Of a stretch of 64,000 bases of DNA, positions 1 to 15,279 are shown one piece after another. This DNA is from Petrolisthes cinctipes (taxonomy: Eukaryota > Arthropoda > Malacostraca > Decapoda > Porcellanidae), in NCBI GenBank assembly GCA_033782935.1, contig JAWQEG010001440.1, forward strand, positions 744,001-808,000. The letters are read 5' to 3'. The position numbers and the translations under genes were made by a program. Numbering within the stretch: position 1 is the stretch's first letter; every line of letters begins with the position of its first letter. The notes under the pieces were generated by a model. The model did not search any database, was not told where the DNA came from, and was given only the letters and a program-made list of their open reading frames with translations.

Positions 1-3000
1 AGATATAAACGGGTACAGAAGATGCATGCACATATCGACTTTGGCACCCAAAATATCGATTTTTAGTATGTTTTGGGAATGTATTTTGAAAATACATTAA
101 CACAGTGTAGACATGTACAGATCACTTCTGGGACACAAAAATATCGATTTTTTGGGTGTTTTGAGCCTGAATATGAGATATAAACGGGTACAGAAGATGC
201 ATGCACATATCGACTTTTTGCACCTAAAATATCGATTATGAGCAAGTTTTGGGTCTGTATCATGAAAACTTTCTAGCAAGAAGTAGGCATGTACAGATTG
301 CTTCTGGGACTCAAAAATATCTAATTTTCGAGTGTTTTGAACCTGAAGTTGAGATATAGACGGGTACAGAAGATGCATACACATATTGACTTTGGGCAGC
401 TAAAATATCGATTTACAGCATGTTTTAGGCCTGTATTTTAAAAATACTCTAACACGGAGTATAGATGTACAGATGGCTTTAGGGACCGAAAAATATCGAA
501 TATTCGGGTGTTTTGAGCATGAATTTGAGATATAAACGGGTACAGAAGATGCATGCACATATTGACTTTGGGCACCTAAAATATAGATTTTCAGCATGTT
601 TTGGGCCTGTATTTTTAAAATACTCTAACACAGAGTAGACACGTACAGATCGCTTCTGGGACCCAAAAAAATCGAATTTTCGGTTGTTCTGAGCCTGAAT
701 TTGAGATATGAACAGGTACAGAAGATGCATGCACATATCGACTTCGGGCACTTAAAATATCGATTTTGAGCATGTTTTGGGCCTGTATTTTGAAAATACT
801 CAAACACGGTGTAGACATGTACAGATCGCTTCTGGGACACAAAAATATCGATTTTTTGGGTGTTTTGAGCCTGAATTTGAGATATAAACGGGTACAGAAG
901 ATGCATGCACATATCGACTTTGGCACCCAAAATATCGATTTTTAGTATGTTTTGGGCGTATAATTTGAAAATATTCTAGCACTGAGTAGGCATGTACAGA
1001 ACGCTTCTGGGACCCAAAAATATCGAATTTTCTAGGGTTTTGAGCCAGAATTTGGGATATAACCGGGTACAGAGGATGCATGCACATATCGACTTTTTGC
1101 ACCTAAAATATCGATTTTAAACATGTTTTGGGTCAGTATCTTGAAAACATTCTAGGAAGGAGTAGGCATGTACAGGCCGCTTCTGGGACCCAAAAATACC
1201 GAATTTTCTGGTGTTTTGAACCTGAATTTGGGATATAGACGGGTACAGAAGATGCATACACATATTGACTTTGGGCACCTAAAATATAGATTTTCAGCAT
1301 GTTTTGGGCCTGTATTTTGAAAATACATTAACACGGAGTAGGCATGTACAGATCGCTTCTGGGACCCAAAAATATCGACTTTTCGGGTGTTTTGAGCCTG
1401 AATTTGAGATATAAACGGGTACAGAAGATGCATGCACATATCGACTTTGGGCACCTAAAATATCGATTTTGAGTATGTTTTGGGCCTGTATTTTGAAAAT
1501 ACTCTAACACGGAGTATGCATGTACAGATCGCTTCTGGGACACAAAAATATCGATTTTTTGGGTGTTTTGAGCCTGAATTTGAGATATAAACGGGTACAG
1601 AAGATGCATGCACATATCGACTTTTCACACCTAAAATATCGATTTTGAGCATGTTTTGTTCCTGTAATTTGAAAATACTATAACACAGTGTAGACATGTA
1701 CAGATCGCTTCTGGGACACAAAAATATCGATTTTTTGGGTGTTTTAAGCCTGAATTTGAGATATAAACGGGTACAGAAGATGTATGCACATATCGACTTT
1801 TTGCACCTAAAATATCGATTTTGAGCATGTTTTGGGTCTGTATCATGAAAACTTTCTAGCAAGAAGTAGGCATGTACAGATTGCTTCTGGGACTCAAAAA
1901 TATCGAATTTTCTGGTGTTTTGAACCTGAATTTGGGATATAGACGGGTACAGAAGATGCATACACATATTGACTTTGGGCAGCTAAAATATCGATTTACA
2001 GCATGTTTTAGGCCTGTATTTTAAAAATACTCTAACACGGAGTATACATGTACAGATGGCTTTAGGGACCGAAAAATATCGAATATTCGGGTGTTTTGAG
2101 TCTGAATTTGAGATATAAACGGGTACAGAAGATGCATGCACATATTGACTTTGGGCACCTAAAATATAGATTTTCAGCATGTTTTGGGCCTGTATTTTTA
2201 AAATACTCTAACACAGAGTAGACACGTACAGATCGCTTCTAGGACCCAAAAATATCGACTTTTCGGGTGTTTTGAGCCTGAATTTGAGATATAAACGGGT
2301 ACAGAAGATGCATGCACATATCGACTTTGGGCACCTAAAATATCGATTTTGAGTATGTTTTGGGCCTGTATTTTGAAAATACTCTAACACGGAGTATGCA
2401 TGTACAGATCGCATCTGGGACACAAATATATCGATTTTTTTGGGTGTTTTGAGCCTGAATTTGAGATATAAACGGGTACAGAAGATGCATGCACATATCG
2501 ACTTTTCACACCTAAAATATCGATTTTGAGCATGTTTTGTTCCTGTAATTTGAAAATACTATAACACAGTGTAGACATGTACAGATCGCTTCTGGGACAC
2601 AAAAATATCGATTTTTTGGGTGTTTTAAGCCTGAATTTGAGATATAAACGGGTACAGAAGATGTATGCACATATCGACTTTTTGCACCTAAAATATCGAT
2701 TTTGAGCATGTTTTGGGTCTGTATCATGAAAACTTTCTAGCAAGAAGTAGGCATGTACAGATTGCTTCTGGGACTCAAAAATATCGAATTTTCTGGTGTT
2801 TTGAACCTGAATTTGGGATATAGACGGGTACAGAAGATGCATACACATATCGACTTTTGGCAGCTAAAATATCGATTTACAGCATGTTTTAGGCCTGTAT
2901 TTTAAAAATATTCTAGCAAGGAGTAGGCATGTACAGATCGCTTCTGGGACCCAAAAATATCGAATTTTCTGGTATTCTGAACCAGAATTAGGGATATACA

Positions 3001-5440
3001 CGGGTACAGAAGATGGATGCACATATTGACTTTGGGCACCTAAAATATAGATTTTCAGCATGTTTTGGGCCTGTATTTTTAAAATACTCTAACACAGAGT
3101 AGACACGTACAGATCGCTTCTAGGACCCAAAAATATCAACTTTTCGGGTGTTTTGAGCCTGAATTTGAGATATAAACGGGTACAGAAGATGCATGCACAT
3201 ATCGACTTTGGGCACCTAAAATATCGATTTTGAGTATGTTTTGGGCCTGTATTTTGAAAATACTCTAACACGGAGTATGCATGTACAGATCGCATCTGGG
3301 ACACAAATATATCGATTTTTTGGGTGTTTTGAGCCTGAATTTGAGATATAAACGGGTACAGAAGATGCATGCACATATCGACTTTTCACACCTAAAATAT
3401 CGATTTTGAGCATGTTTTGTTCCTGTAATTTGAAAATACTATAACACAGTGTAGACATGTACAGATCGCTTCTGGGACACAAAAATATCGATTTTTTGGG
3501 TGTTTTAAGCCTGAATTTGAGATATAAACGGGTACAGAAGATGTATGCACATATCGACTTTTTGCACCTAAAATATCGATTTTGAGCATGTTTTGGGTCT
3601 GTATCATGAAAACATTCTAGCAAGAAGTAGGCATGTACAGATTGCTTCTGGGACTCAAAAATATCGAATTTTCTGGTGTTTTGAACCTGAATTTGGGATA
3701 TAGACGGGTACAGAAGATGCATACACATATTGACTTTGGGCAGCTAAAATATCGATTTACAGCATGTTTTAGGCCTGTATTTTAAAAATACTCTAACACG
3801 GAGTATACATGTACAGATGGCTTTAGGGACCGAAAAATATCGAATATTCGGGTGTTTTGAGCCTGAATTTGAGATATAAACGGGTACAGAAGATGCATGC
3901 ACATATTGACTTTGGGCACCTAAAATATAGATTTTGAGCATGTTTTGGGCCTGTATTTTTAAAATACTCTAAAACAGAGTAGACACGTACAGATCGCTTC
4001 TAGGACCCAAATAAATCGAATTTTCGGTTGTTCTGAGCCTGAATTTGAGATATGAACAGGTACCGAAGATGCATGCACATATCGACTTCGGGCACCTAAA
4101 ATATCGATTTTGAGCATGTTTTGGGCCTGTACTTTGAAAATACTCAAACACGGTGTAGACATGTACAGATCGCTTCTGGGACACAAAAATATCGATTTTT
4201 TGGGTGTTTTGAGCCTGAATTTGAGATATAAACGGGTACAGAAGATGCATGCACATATCGACTTTGGCACCCAAAATATCGATTTTTAGTATGTTTTGGG
4301 CGTATAATTTGAAAATATTCTAGCACTGAGTAGGCATGTACAGATCGCTTCTGGGACCCAAAAATATCAAATTTTCTAGGGTTTTGAGCCAGAATTTGGG
4401 ATATAACCGGGTACAGTGGATGCATGCACATATCGACTTTTTGCACCTAAAATATCGATTTTAAACATGTTTTGGGTCAGTATCTTGAAAACATTCTAGG
4501 AAGGAGTAGGCATGTACAGGTCGCTTCTGGGACCCAAAAATACCGAATTTTCTGGTGTTTTGAACCTGAATTTGGGATATAGACGGGTACAGAAGATGCA
4601 TACACATATTGACTTTGGGCACCTAAAATATAGATTTTCAGCATGTTTTGTGCCTGTATTTTGAAAATACATTAACACGGAGTAGGCATGTACAGATCGC
4701 TTCTGGGACCCAAAAATATCGACGTTTCGGGTGTTTTGAGCCTGAATTTGAGATATAAACGGGTACAGAAGATGCATGCACATATCGACTTTGGGCACCT
4801 AAAATATCGATTTTGAGTATGTTTTGGGCCTGTATTTTGAAAATACTCTAACACGGAGTATGCATGTACAGATCGCTTCTGGGACACAAAAATATCGATT
4901 TTTTGGGTGTTTTGAGCCTGAATTTGAGATATAAACGGGTACAGAAGATGCATGCACATATCGACTTTTCACACCTAAAATATCGATTTTGAGCATGTTT
5001 TGGGCCTGTAATTTGAAAATACTATAACACAGTGTAGACATGTACAGATCGCTTCTGGGACACAAAAATATCGATTTTTTGGGTGTTTTAAGCCTGAATT
5101 TGAGATATAAACGGGTACAGAAGATGTATGCACATATCGACTTTTTGCACCTAAAATATCGATTTTGAGCATGTTTTGGGTCTGTATCATGAAAACTTTC
5201 TAGCAAGAAGTAGGCATGTACAGATTGCTTCTGGGACTCAAAAATATCGAATTTTCTGGTGTTTTGAACCTGAATTTGGGATATAGACGGGTACAGAAGA
5301 TGCATACACATATTGACTTTGGGCAGCTAAAATATCGATTTACAGCATGTTTTAGGCCTGTATTTTAAAAATACTCTAACACGGAATATACATGTACAGA
5401 TGGCTTTAGGGACCGAAAAATATCGAATATTCGGGTGTTC
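1..5440 (+). repeat. 19-monomer higher-order repeat (offset 3,344 bp)
   Basis: The sequence from about 1 to 2,100 recurs at about 3,345 to 5,440 with a constant offset of 3,344 bp, which is 19 times 176. Rare variants shared by both copies include the monomer with ATGGCTTTAGGGACCG (472 and 3,816) and the TTCTGGTGTTTTGAACC variant. Similarity breaks off near 2,100/5,440, so the second unit is partial. Boundaries are approximate because they were judged by eye. Confidence 0.8.
1328..3968 (+). repeat. 5-monomer higher-order repeat, three copies (880-881 bp)
   Basis: Three successive units begin near 1,328, 2,208 and 3,089. Diagnostic monomers recur at 1,631, 2,512 and 3,392, carrying TTTTCACACC and TATAACACAGTGTAGAC. 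The middle unit has one replaced half-monomer (about 2,905-3,000), which suggests gene conversion or exchange with another subtype. This 5-mer lies inside the larger 3,344-bp duplication. Confidence 0.8.
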
Positions 5441-8400
5441 TGAGCCTGAATTTGAGATATGAACGGATACAGAAGATGAATGCACATATCGACTTTTTGC
5501 ACTTAAAATATCGATTTATAGCATGTTTTAAGCCTGTATTTTAAAAACATTCTAGCATTAAGTTGACATGTGCAGATCGCTTAAGGGACCCAAAAATATC
5601 GAATTTTCGGAGTTTTGAGCCTGAATTTGAGATATAAACGGGTACAGAAGATGCATGCACATATCGACTTTTTGCACTTAAAATATCGATTTTGAGCATG
5701 TTTTGGGTCTGTATCTTGAAAAAATTCTAGCAAGGAGTAGGCATGTACAGATCGCTTCTGGGACCCAAAAATATCGAATTTTATGGTGTTTTGAAACATA
5801 ATTAGTGATATACACGGGTACAGAAGATGCATACACATATTGACTTTGGTCACATAAAATATCGATTTTCAGCATGTTTGGTGCCTGTATTATAAAAACA
5901 CTCTAACACGGAGTATGCACGTACAGATCGCTTCTGGGACCCAAAAACATTGAATTTTCGGGTGTTTTGAGCCTGAATTTGAGATATAAACGGGTACAGA
6001 AGATGCATGCACTTATCGACTTTGGGCACCTAAAATATCGATTTTTAGCATGTTTTGGGCCTGTATTTTGAAAATACTATAACACAGTGTAGACATGTAC
6101 AGATCACTTCTGGGACACAAAAATATCGATTTTTTGGGTGTTTTGAGCCTGAATTTGAGATATAAACGGGTACAGAAGATGCATGCACATATCGACTTTT
6201 TGCACCTAACATATCGATTTTGAGCATGTTTTGGGTCTGTATCATGAAAACTTTCTAGCAAGAAGTAGGCATGTACAGATTGCTTCTGGGACTCAAAAAT
6301 ATCGAATTTTCGAGTGTTTTGAACCTGAATTTGGGATATAGACGGGTACAAAAGATGCATACACATATTGACTTTGGGCATCTAAAATATCGATTTACAG
6401 CATGTTTTAGGCCTGTATTTTAAAAATACTCTAACACGGAGTATACATGTACAGATGGCTTTAGTGACAGAAAAATATCGAATATTCGGGTGTTTTGAGT
6501 CTGAATTTGAGATATAAACGGGTACAGAAGATGCATGCACATATCGACTTTGGGCACCCAAAATATCGATTTTGAGCATGTTTTGGGCCTGTATTTTTAA
6601 AATACTCTAACACTGAGTAGACACGTACAGATCGCTTCTGGAACCCAAATAAATCGAATTTTAGGGTGTTCTGAGCCTGAATTTGAAATATGAACTGGTA
6701 CAGAAGATGCATGCACATATCGACTTTGGCACCCAAAATATCTATTTTTAGTATGTTTTGGGCGTATAATTTGAAAATATTCTAGCACTGAGTAAGCATG
6801 TACAGATCGCTTCTGTGACCCAAAAATATGGATTTTTCGGGGGTTTTGAGACTGAATTTGGGATATAACCGGGTACAGAGGATGCATGCACATATCGACT
6901 TTTTGCACCTAAAATATCAATTTTGAGCATGTTTTGGGTCTGTATCTTGAAAAAATTCTTGCAAGGAGTAGGCATGTACAGATCGCTTCTGGGACCCAAA
7001 AATATCGAATTTTCGGGTGTTTTGAGTCTGAATTTGAGATATAAACGGGTACAGAAGATGCATGCACATATCGACTTTGGTCACCCAAAAAATCGATTTT
7101 TAGCATGTTTTCGGCGTATAATTTGAAAATATTCTAGCACTGAGTATGCACGTACAGATCGCTTCTGGGACCCAAAAACATTGAATTTTCGGGTGTTTTG
7201 AGCCTGAATTTGAGATATAAACGGGTACAGAAGATGCATGCACTTATCGACTTTGGGAACCTAAAATATCGATTTTTAGCATGTTTTGGGCCTGTATTTT
7301 GAAAATACATTAACATGGAGTAGGCATGTACAGATCGCTTTTGGGACCCAAAAATATCGAATTTTCTGGTGTTTTGAGCCTGAATTTGAGATATAAACGG
7401 GTACAGAAGATGCATGCACATTTCGACTTTTTGCACCAAAAATATCGATTTTCAGCATGTTTTAGGCCTGTATTTTGAAAATACTCTAACACGGAGTATG
7501 CATGTACACATTGCTTTTGGGACCCAAAAATATCGAATATTCGGGTGTTTTGAGTCTGAATTTGAGATATAAACGGGTACAGAAGATGCATGCACATATC
7601 GACTTTGGGCACCCAAAATATCGATTTTCAGCATGTTTTGGGCCTGTATTTTGAAAATACTATTGCACGGTGTAGACATGTACAGATCGCTTCATGGACA
7701 CAAAAATATCAATTTTTTGATTATTTTGAGCCTGAATTTGAGATATAAACGGGTACAGAAGATACATGCACATATCGACTTTGGCACCCAAAATATCGAT
7801 TTTTAGTATGTTTTCGGCGTATAATTTGAAAATATTCTAGCACTGAGTAGGCATGTACAGATCGCTTCTGGGACCCAAAAATATCGAATTTTCGGGGTTT
7901 TTGAGCCAGAATTTAGGATATAACCGGGTACAGAGGATGCATGCACATATCGACTTTTTGCACCTAAAATATCGATTTTGAGCATGTTTTGGGTCTGTAT
8001 CTTGAAAAAATTCTAGCAAGGAGTAGGCATGTACAGATTGCTTCTGGGACCCAAAAATTTTGAATTTTCGGGTGTTTTGAGCATGAATTTGAGATATAAA
8101 CGGGTACAGATGATGAATGCACATATCGACTTTGGGCACCTAAAATTTCGATTTTTAGCATGTTTTGGGCCTGTATTTTATAAATACTCTAACACGGAGT
8201 AGACATGTACAGATAGCTTTTGGGACCCAAAAATATCGAATTTTCGGGAGTTTTGAGCCTGAATTTGAGATATAAACGGGTACAGAAGATGCATGCACAT
8301 ATCGACTTTGGGCACCCAAAAAATCGATTTTTAGTATGTTTTGGGCGTATAATTTGAAAATGTTCTTGCACTGAGTAGGTATGTACAGATCGCTTCTGGG

Positions 8401-8519
8401 ACCCAAAAATATGGAATTTTCGGGGGTTTTGAGCCTGAATTTGGGATATAACCGGGTACAGAGGATGCATGCACATATCGACTTTTTGCACCTAAAATAT
8501 CGTTTTTTAGCATGTTTTG

Positions 8520-10960
8520 GGCCTGTATTTTTAAAAATACTCTAACACTGAGTAGACACGTACAGATCGCTTCTGGAACCCAAATAAATCGAATTTTAGG
8601 GTGTTCTGAGCCTGAATTTGAGATATGAACGGGTACAGAAGATGCATGCACATATTAACTTTGGGCACCTGAAATATCGATTTTGAGCATGTTTTGGGCC
8701 TGTATTTTGAAAATACTCTAACACGGAGAAGGCATTTACAGATCGCTTCTGGGACACAAAAATATCGAATATTCGGTTGTTTTGAGTCTGAATTTGAGAT
8801 ATAAACGGGTACAGAAGATGCATGCACATATCGACTTTAAGCACCCAAAATATCGATTTTGAGCATATTTTGGGCCTGTATTTTTAAAATACTCCAACAC
8901 TGAGTAGACACGTATAGATCGCTTCTGGAACCCAAATAAATCGAATTTTATGGTGTTCTGAGCCTGAATTTGAGATATGAACTGGTACAGAAGATGCATG
9001 CACATATCGACTTTAGCACCCAAAATATCGATTTTTAGTATGTTTTGGGCGTATAATTTAAAAATATTCTTGCACTGAGTAGGCATGTACAGATCGCTTC
9101 TTGGACCCAAAAATATGGAATTTTCGGGGGTTTTGAGCCTGAATTTGGGATATAACCGGGTACAGAGGATGCATGCACATATCGACTTTTTGCACCTAAA
9201 ATATCGATTTTGAGCATGTTTTGGGTCTGTATCTTGAAAAAATTCTAGCAAGGAGTAGGCATGTACAGATCGCTTCTGGGACCCAAAAATACCGAATTTT
9301 CTGGTGTTTTGAACCTGAATTTGGGATATAGACGGGTACAGAAGATGCATACACATATTGACTTTGGTCACCTAAAATATAGATTTTGAGCATGTTTTGG
9401 GCCTGTATTTTCAAAATACTCTAGCACGGAGTAGGCATGTACAGATCGCTTCGGGGACGCAAAAATATCGAATTTTCGGGTGTTTTGAGCCTGAATTTGA
9501 GATATAAACGGGTACAGAAGATGCATGCACATTTCGACTTTTTGCACCTAAAATATCGATTTTGAGCATGTTTTTGGTCTGTATCTCGAAAACATTCGAG
9601 CAAGAAGTAGGCATGTACAGATTGCTTCTGGGACCCAAAAATATCGAATTTTCGAGTGTTTTTAACCTGAATTTGGGATATAGACGGGTACAGAAGATAC
9701 ATACACATATTGACTTTGGGCAGTTAAAATATCGATTTTCAGCATGTTATAGACCTGTATTTTGAAAATACTCTAACACGGAGTATGCATGTAGACATTG
9801 CTTTTGGGACCCAAAAATATTGAATATTCGGGTGTTTTGAGTCTGAATTTGAGATATAAACGGGTACAGAAGATGCATGCACATATCGACTTTGGGCACC
9901 CAAAATATCGATTTTGAGCATGTTTTGGGCCTGTATTTTTAAAAATACTCTAACACTGAGTAGAAACGTACAGATCGCTTCTGGAACCCAAATAAATCGA
10001 ATTTTAGGGTGTTCTGAGCCTGAATTTGAGATATGAACGGGTACAGAAGATGCATGCACATATTAACTTTGGACACCTAAAATATCGATTTTGAGCATGT
10101 TTTGGGCCTGTATTTTGAAAATACTCTAACACGGAGTAGGCATGTACAGATCGGTTGTGGGACACAAAAATATCGAATATTCGGTTGTTTTGAGTCTGAA
10201 TTTGAGATATAAACGGGTACAGAAGATGCATGCACATATCGACTTTAAGCACCCAAAATATCGATTTTGAGCATATTTTGGGCCTGTATTTTTAAAATAC
10301 TCCAACAATGAGTAGACACGTATAGATCGCTTCTGGAACCCAAATAAATCGAATTATAGGGTGTTCTGAGCCTGAATTTGAGATATGAACTGGTACAGAA
10401 GATGCATGCACATATCGACTTTAGCACCCAAAATATCGATTTTTAGTATGTTTTGGGCGTATAATTTAAAAATATTCTTGCACTAAGTAGGCATGTACAG
10501 ATCGCTTCTGGGACCCAAAAATATCGAATTTTCGGGTGTTTTGAGCCTGAATTTGAGATATAAACGGGTACAGAAGATGAATGCACATTTCGAATTTTTG
10601 CACCTAAAATATCGATTTTGAGCATGTTTTGGGTCTGTATCTTGAAAACATTCGAGCAAGAAGTAGGCATGTACAGATTGCTTCTGGGGCCCAAAAATAT
10701 CGAATTTTCGAGTGTTTTGAACCTGAATTTGGGATATAGACGGGTACAGAAGATACATACACATATTGACTTTGGGCAGCTAAAATATTGATTTTCAGCA
10801 TGTTATAGACCTGTATTTTGAAAATACTCTAACACGGAGTATGCATGTACACGTTGCTTTTGGGACCCAAAAATATTGAATATTCGGGTGTTTTGAGTCT
10901 GAATTTGAGATATAAACGGGTACAGAAGATGCATGCACATATCGACTTTGGGCACCCAAA
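8520..10960 (+). repeat. 8-monomer and 6-monomer duplications (1,408 and 1,056 bp)
   Basis: About 8,520-9,110 matches about 9,928-10,518 at an offset of 1,408 bp (8 monomers). About 9,430-9,900 matches about 10,486-10,960 at 1,056 bp (6 monomers). Both offsets are exact multiples of 176. The two overlapping offsets imply successive unequal exchanges in the same place. Confidence 0.75.
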
Positions 10961-11914
10961 ATATCGATTTTGAGCATGTTTTGGGCCTGTATTTTTAAAA
11001 TACTCTAACACTGAGTAGACACGTACAGATCGCTTCTGGAACCCAAATAAATCGAATTTTAGGGTGTTCTGAGCCTGAATTTGAGATATGAACAGGTACA
11101 GAAGATGCATGCACATATCGACTTTGGGCACCTAAAATATCGATTTTGAGCATGTTTTGGGCCTGTATTTTTAAAATACTCCAACACTGAGTAGACACGG
11201 ACACGGAACCCAAATAAATCGAATTATAGGGTGTTCTGAGCCTGAATTTGAGATATGAACTGGTACAGAAGATGCATGCACATATCGACTTTGGTACCCA
11301 AAATATCGATTTTTAGTATGTTTTGGGTGTATAATTTGAAAATATTCTAGCACTGAGTAAGCATCTACAGATCGCTTCTGGGACCCAAAAATATGGAATT
11401 TTCGGGGGTTTTGAGCCGGAATTTGGGATATAACCGGGTACAGAGGATGCATGCACATATCGACTTTGGGCACCTAAAATATCGATTTTTAGCATGTTTT
11501 GGGCCTGTATTTTAAAATAACTCTAACACGGAGTAGAAATGTACAGATGGCTTTTGGGACCCAAAAATATCGAATTTTCGGGTGTTTTGAGCCTGAATTT
11601 GTGTTATAAACGGGTACAGAAGATGCATGCACATATCGACTTTGGACACCTAAAATATCGATTTTTAGCATATTTTAAGCCTGTATTTTAAAAACATTCT
11701 AGCACTGAGTAGGCATGTGCAGATTGCTTAAGGGACCCAAAAATATCGAAGTTTCGGAGTTTTGAGCCTGAATTTGAGATATAAACGGGTACAGAAGATG
11801 AATGCACATATCGACTTTTTGCACCTAAAATATCGATTTTAAGCATGTTTATGGTCTGTATCTTGAAAACATTCTAGCAAGGAGTAGGCATGTACAGATC
11901 GCTTCTGGGACCCA

Positions 11915-12970
11915 AAAATATCGAATTTTCGGGTGTTTTAAACCTGAATTTGGGATATAGACGGATACACAAGATGCATGCACATATTGATTTTGGGCAC
12001 CTAAAATATCGATTTTGAGCATATTTTGGGCCTGTATTTAAAACATACTCTAACACGGAGTAGACATGTACAGATCGCTTTTGGGACCCGAAAATATAGA
12101 ATTTTCGGGTGTTTTGAGCCTGAATTTGAGATATAAACGGGTACAGAAGATGCATGCACATATCGACTTTGTACACCTAAAATATCGATTTTTAGCATGT
12201 TTTGAGCCTATATTTTGAAAACATTCTAGCACTGAGTATGCATGTACAGATCGCTTAAGGGACCCAAAAATATGGAATTTTCCGGTGTTTTGAGCCTGAA
12301 TTTGAGATATAAACGGGTTCAGAAGATGCATGCACATATCGACTTTGGACACCTAAAATATCGATTTATAGTATGTTTTAAGCCTGTATTTTAAAAACAT
12401 TCTAGCACTGAGTAGGCATGTGCAGACTGCTTAAGGGACCAAAAAATATCGAATTTTCGGGTGTTTTAAACCTGAATTTGGGATATAGACGGATACACAA
12501 GATGCATGCACATATTGATTTTGGGTACCTAAAATATCGATTTTGAGCATATTTTGGGCCTGTATTTAAAACATACTCTAACACGGAGTAGACATGTACA
12601 GATCGCTTTTGGGACCCGAAAATATAGAATTTTCGGGTGTTTTGAGCCTGAATTTGAGATATAAACGGGTACAGAAGATGCATGCACATATCGACTTTGT
12701 ACACCTAAAATATCGATTTTTAGCATGTTTTGAGCCTATATTTTGAAAACATTCTAGCACTGAGTATGCATGTACAGATCGCTTAAGGGACCCAAAAATA
12801 TGGAATTTTCCGGTGTTTTGAGCCTGAATTTGAGATATAAACGGGTTCAGAAGATGCATGCACATATCGACTTTGGACACCTAAAATATCGATTTATAGT
12901 ATGTTTTAAGCCTGTATTTTAAAAACATTCTAGCACTGAGTAGGCATGTGCAGACTGCTTAAGGGACCAA
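11915..12970 (+). repeat. 3-monomer tandem duplication (528 bp), nearly identical
   Basis: About 11,915-12,442 is repeated directly at about 12,443-12,970. Reading the copies side by side I noticed one difference: GGGCACC near 11,994 against GGGTACC near 12,522. Such high identity between neighbouring trimers, compared with visibly divergent adjacent monomers, marks a very recent duplication. Confidence 0.85.
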
Positions 12971-15279
12971 AAAATATCGAATTTTCAGAGTTTTGAGCCT
13001 GAATTTGAGATATAAACGGGTACAGAAGATGCATGCACATATCGACTTTTTGCATTTAAAATATCGATTTTTAACATGTTTTGGGTCTGTATCTTGAAAA
13101 CATTCTAGCAAGGAGTAGGCATGTACAGATCGCTTCTGGGACCCCAAAAAATCAAATTTTCTGGTGTTTTGAACCTGAATTAGGGATATAAACGGGTACA
13201 GAAGATGCATGCACATATCGACTTTGGGCACCCAAAATATCAATTTTGAGCATGTTTTGGGCCTGTATTTTGAAAATACTAGAGCACGGTGTAGACATGT
13301 ATAGATCGCTTCTGGGACACAAAAATATAGATTTTTTGGGTGTTTTGAGCCTGAATTTGAGATATAAACGGGTACAGAAGATGCATGCACATATCGACTT
13401 TGGCACCCAAAATATCGATTTTTAGTATGTTTCCGGCGTATAATTTGAAAATATTCTAGCATTGAGTAGGCATGTACAGATCGCTTCTGGAACCCAAAAA
13501 TATCGAATTTTCGGGTGTTTTGAGCCTGAATTTGAGATATAAACGGGTACAGATGATGCATGCACATATCGACTTTGGGCACCTAAAATATCGATTTTTA
13601 GCATGTTTTGGACCTGTATTATAAAAATATTCTAACACGGAGTAGACATGTACAGATCGCTTTTGGGACCCAAAAATATCGAATTTTCGGGTGTTTTTGA
13701 GCCTGAATTTGAGATATAAACGGGTACAGAAGATGCATGCACATATCGACTTTGGACACCTAAAATATCGATTTATAGCATGTTTTAAGCCTGTATTTTA
13801 AAACCATTCTCGCACTGAGTAGGCATGTGCAGATTGCTTAAGGGACCCAAAAATATCGAATTTTCGGAGTTTTGAACCTGAATTTGAGATATAAACGGGT
13901 ACAGAAGATGCATGCACATATCGACTTTGGCACCCAAAATATCGATTTTTAGTATGTTTCCGGCGTATAATTTGAAAATATTCTAGCACTGAGTAGGCAT
14001 GTACAGATCGCTTCTGGGACCCAAAAATATCGAATTTTCAGGGGTTTTGAGCCAGAATTTGGGATATAACCGGGTACAGAGGATGTATGCACATATCGAC
14101 TTTTTGCACTTAAAATATCGATTTTTAACATGTTTTTGGTCTGTATCTTGAAAACATTCTAGCAAGGAGTAGGCATGTACAGATCGCTTCTGGGACCCAA
14201 AAAAATCGAATTTTCTGGTGTTTTGAACCTGAATTAGGGATATACACGTGTACAGAAGATGCATACACATTTTGACTTTGGGCACATAAAATATCGATTT
14301 TCAGCATGTTTTGGGCCTGTATTTTAAAAACACACTAACACGGAGTAGACATGTACAGATCGCTTCTGGGACCCAAAAATATCGAATTTTCGGGGGTTTT
14401 GAGCCAGAATTTTGGATATAACCGGGTACAGAGGATGCATGAACATATCGACTTTTTGCACCTAAAATATCGATTTTGAGCATGTTTTGGGTCGGTATCT
14501 TGAAAAAATTCTAGCAAGGAGTAGGCATGTACAGATCGCATCTAGGACCCAAAACTACCGAATTTTCTGGTGTTTTGAACCTGAATTTGGGATATAGACG
14601 GGTACAGAAGATAAATTCACATAGTGACTTTGGTCACCTAAAATATAGATTTTCAGCATGTTTAGGGCCTGTATTTTGAAAATACATTAACACGGAGTAG
14701 GCATGTACAGATTGCTTCAGGGACCCAAAAATATTGAATTTTCGGGTGTTTTGAGCCTGAATTTGAGATATAAACGGATACAGAAGATGCATGCACATAT
14801 CGACTTTGGGCACCTAAAATACCGATTTTGAGCAATTTTTGGGCCTGTATTTTGAAAATACTCTAACACGGAGTATGCATGTACAGATGGCTTTTGGGAC
14901 CCAAAAATATCGATTATTCGGGAGTTTTGAGTCTGAATTTATGATATAAACGGGTACAGAAGATGCATGCACATATCGACTTTGGGCACCCAATATATCG
15001 ATTTTGAGCATGTTTTGGGCCTGTATTTTTAAAATACTCTAACACGGAGTAGACACGCACAGATCGCTTCTGGGACACAAAAATATCGAACTTTTGGGTG
15101 TTTTGAGCCTGAATTTGAGATATAAACGGGTACAGAAGATGCATGCACATATCGACTTTGGGCACCCAAAATATCGATTTTTAGCATGTTCTGAGCCTAT
15201 ATTTTGAAAACATTCTAGCACTGAGTAGGCATGTACAGATTGCTTCTGGGACCCAAAAATATTGAATTTTCGGGTGTTT

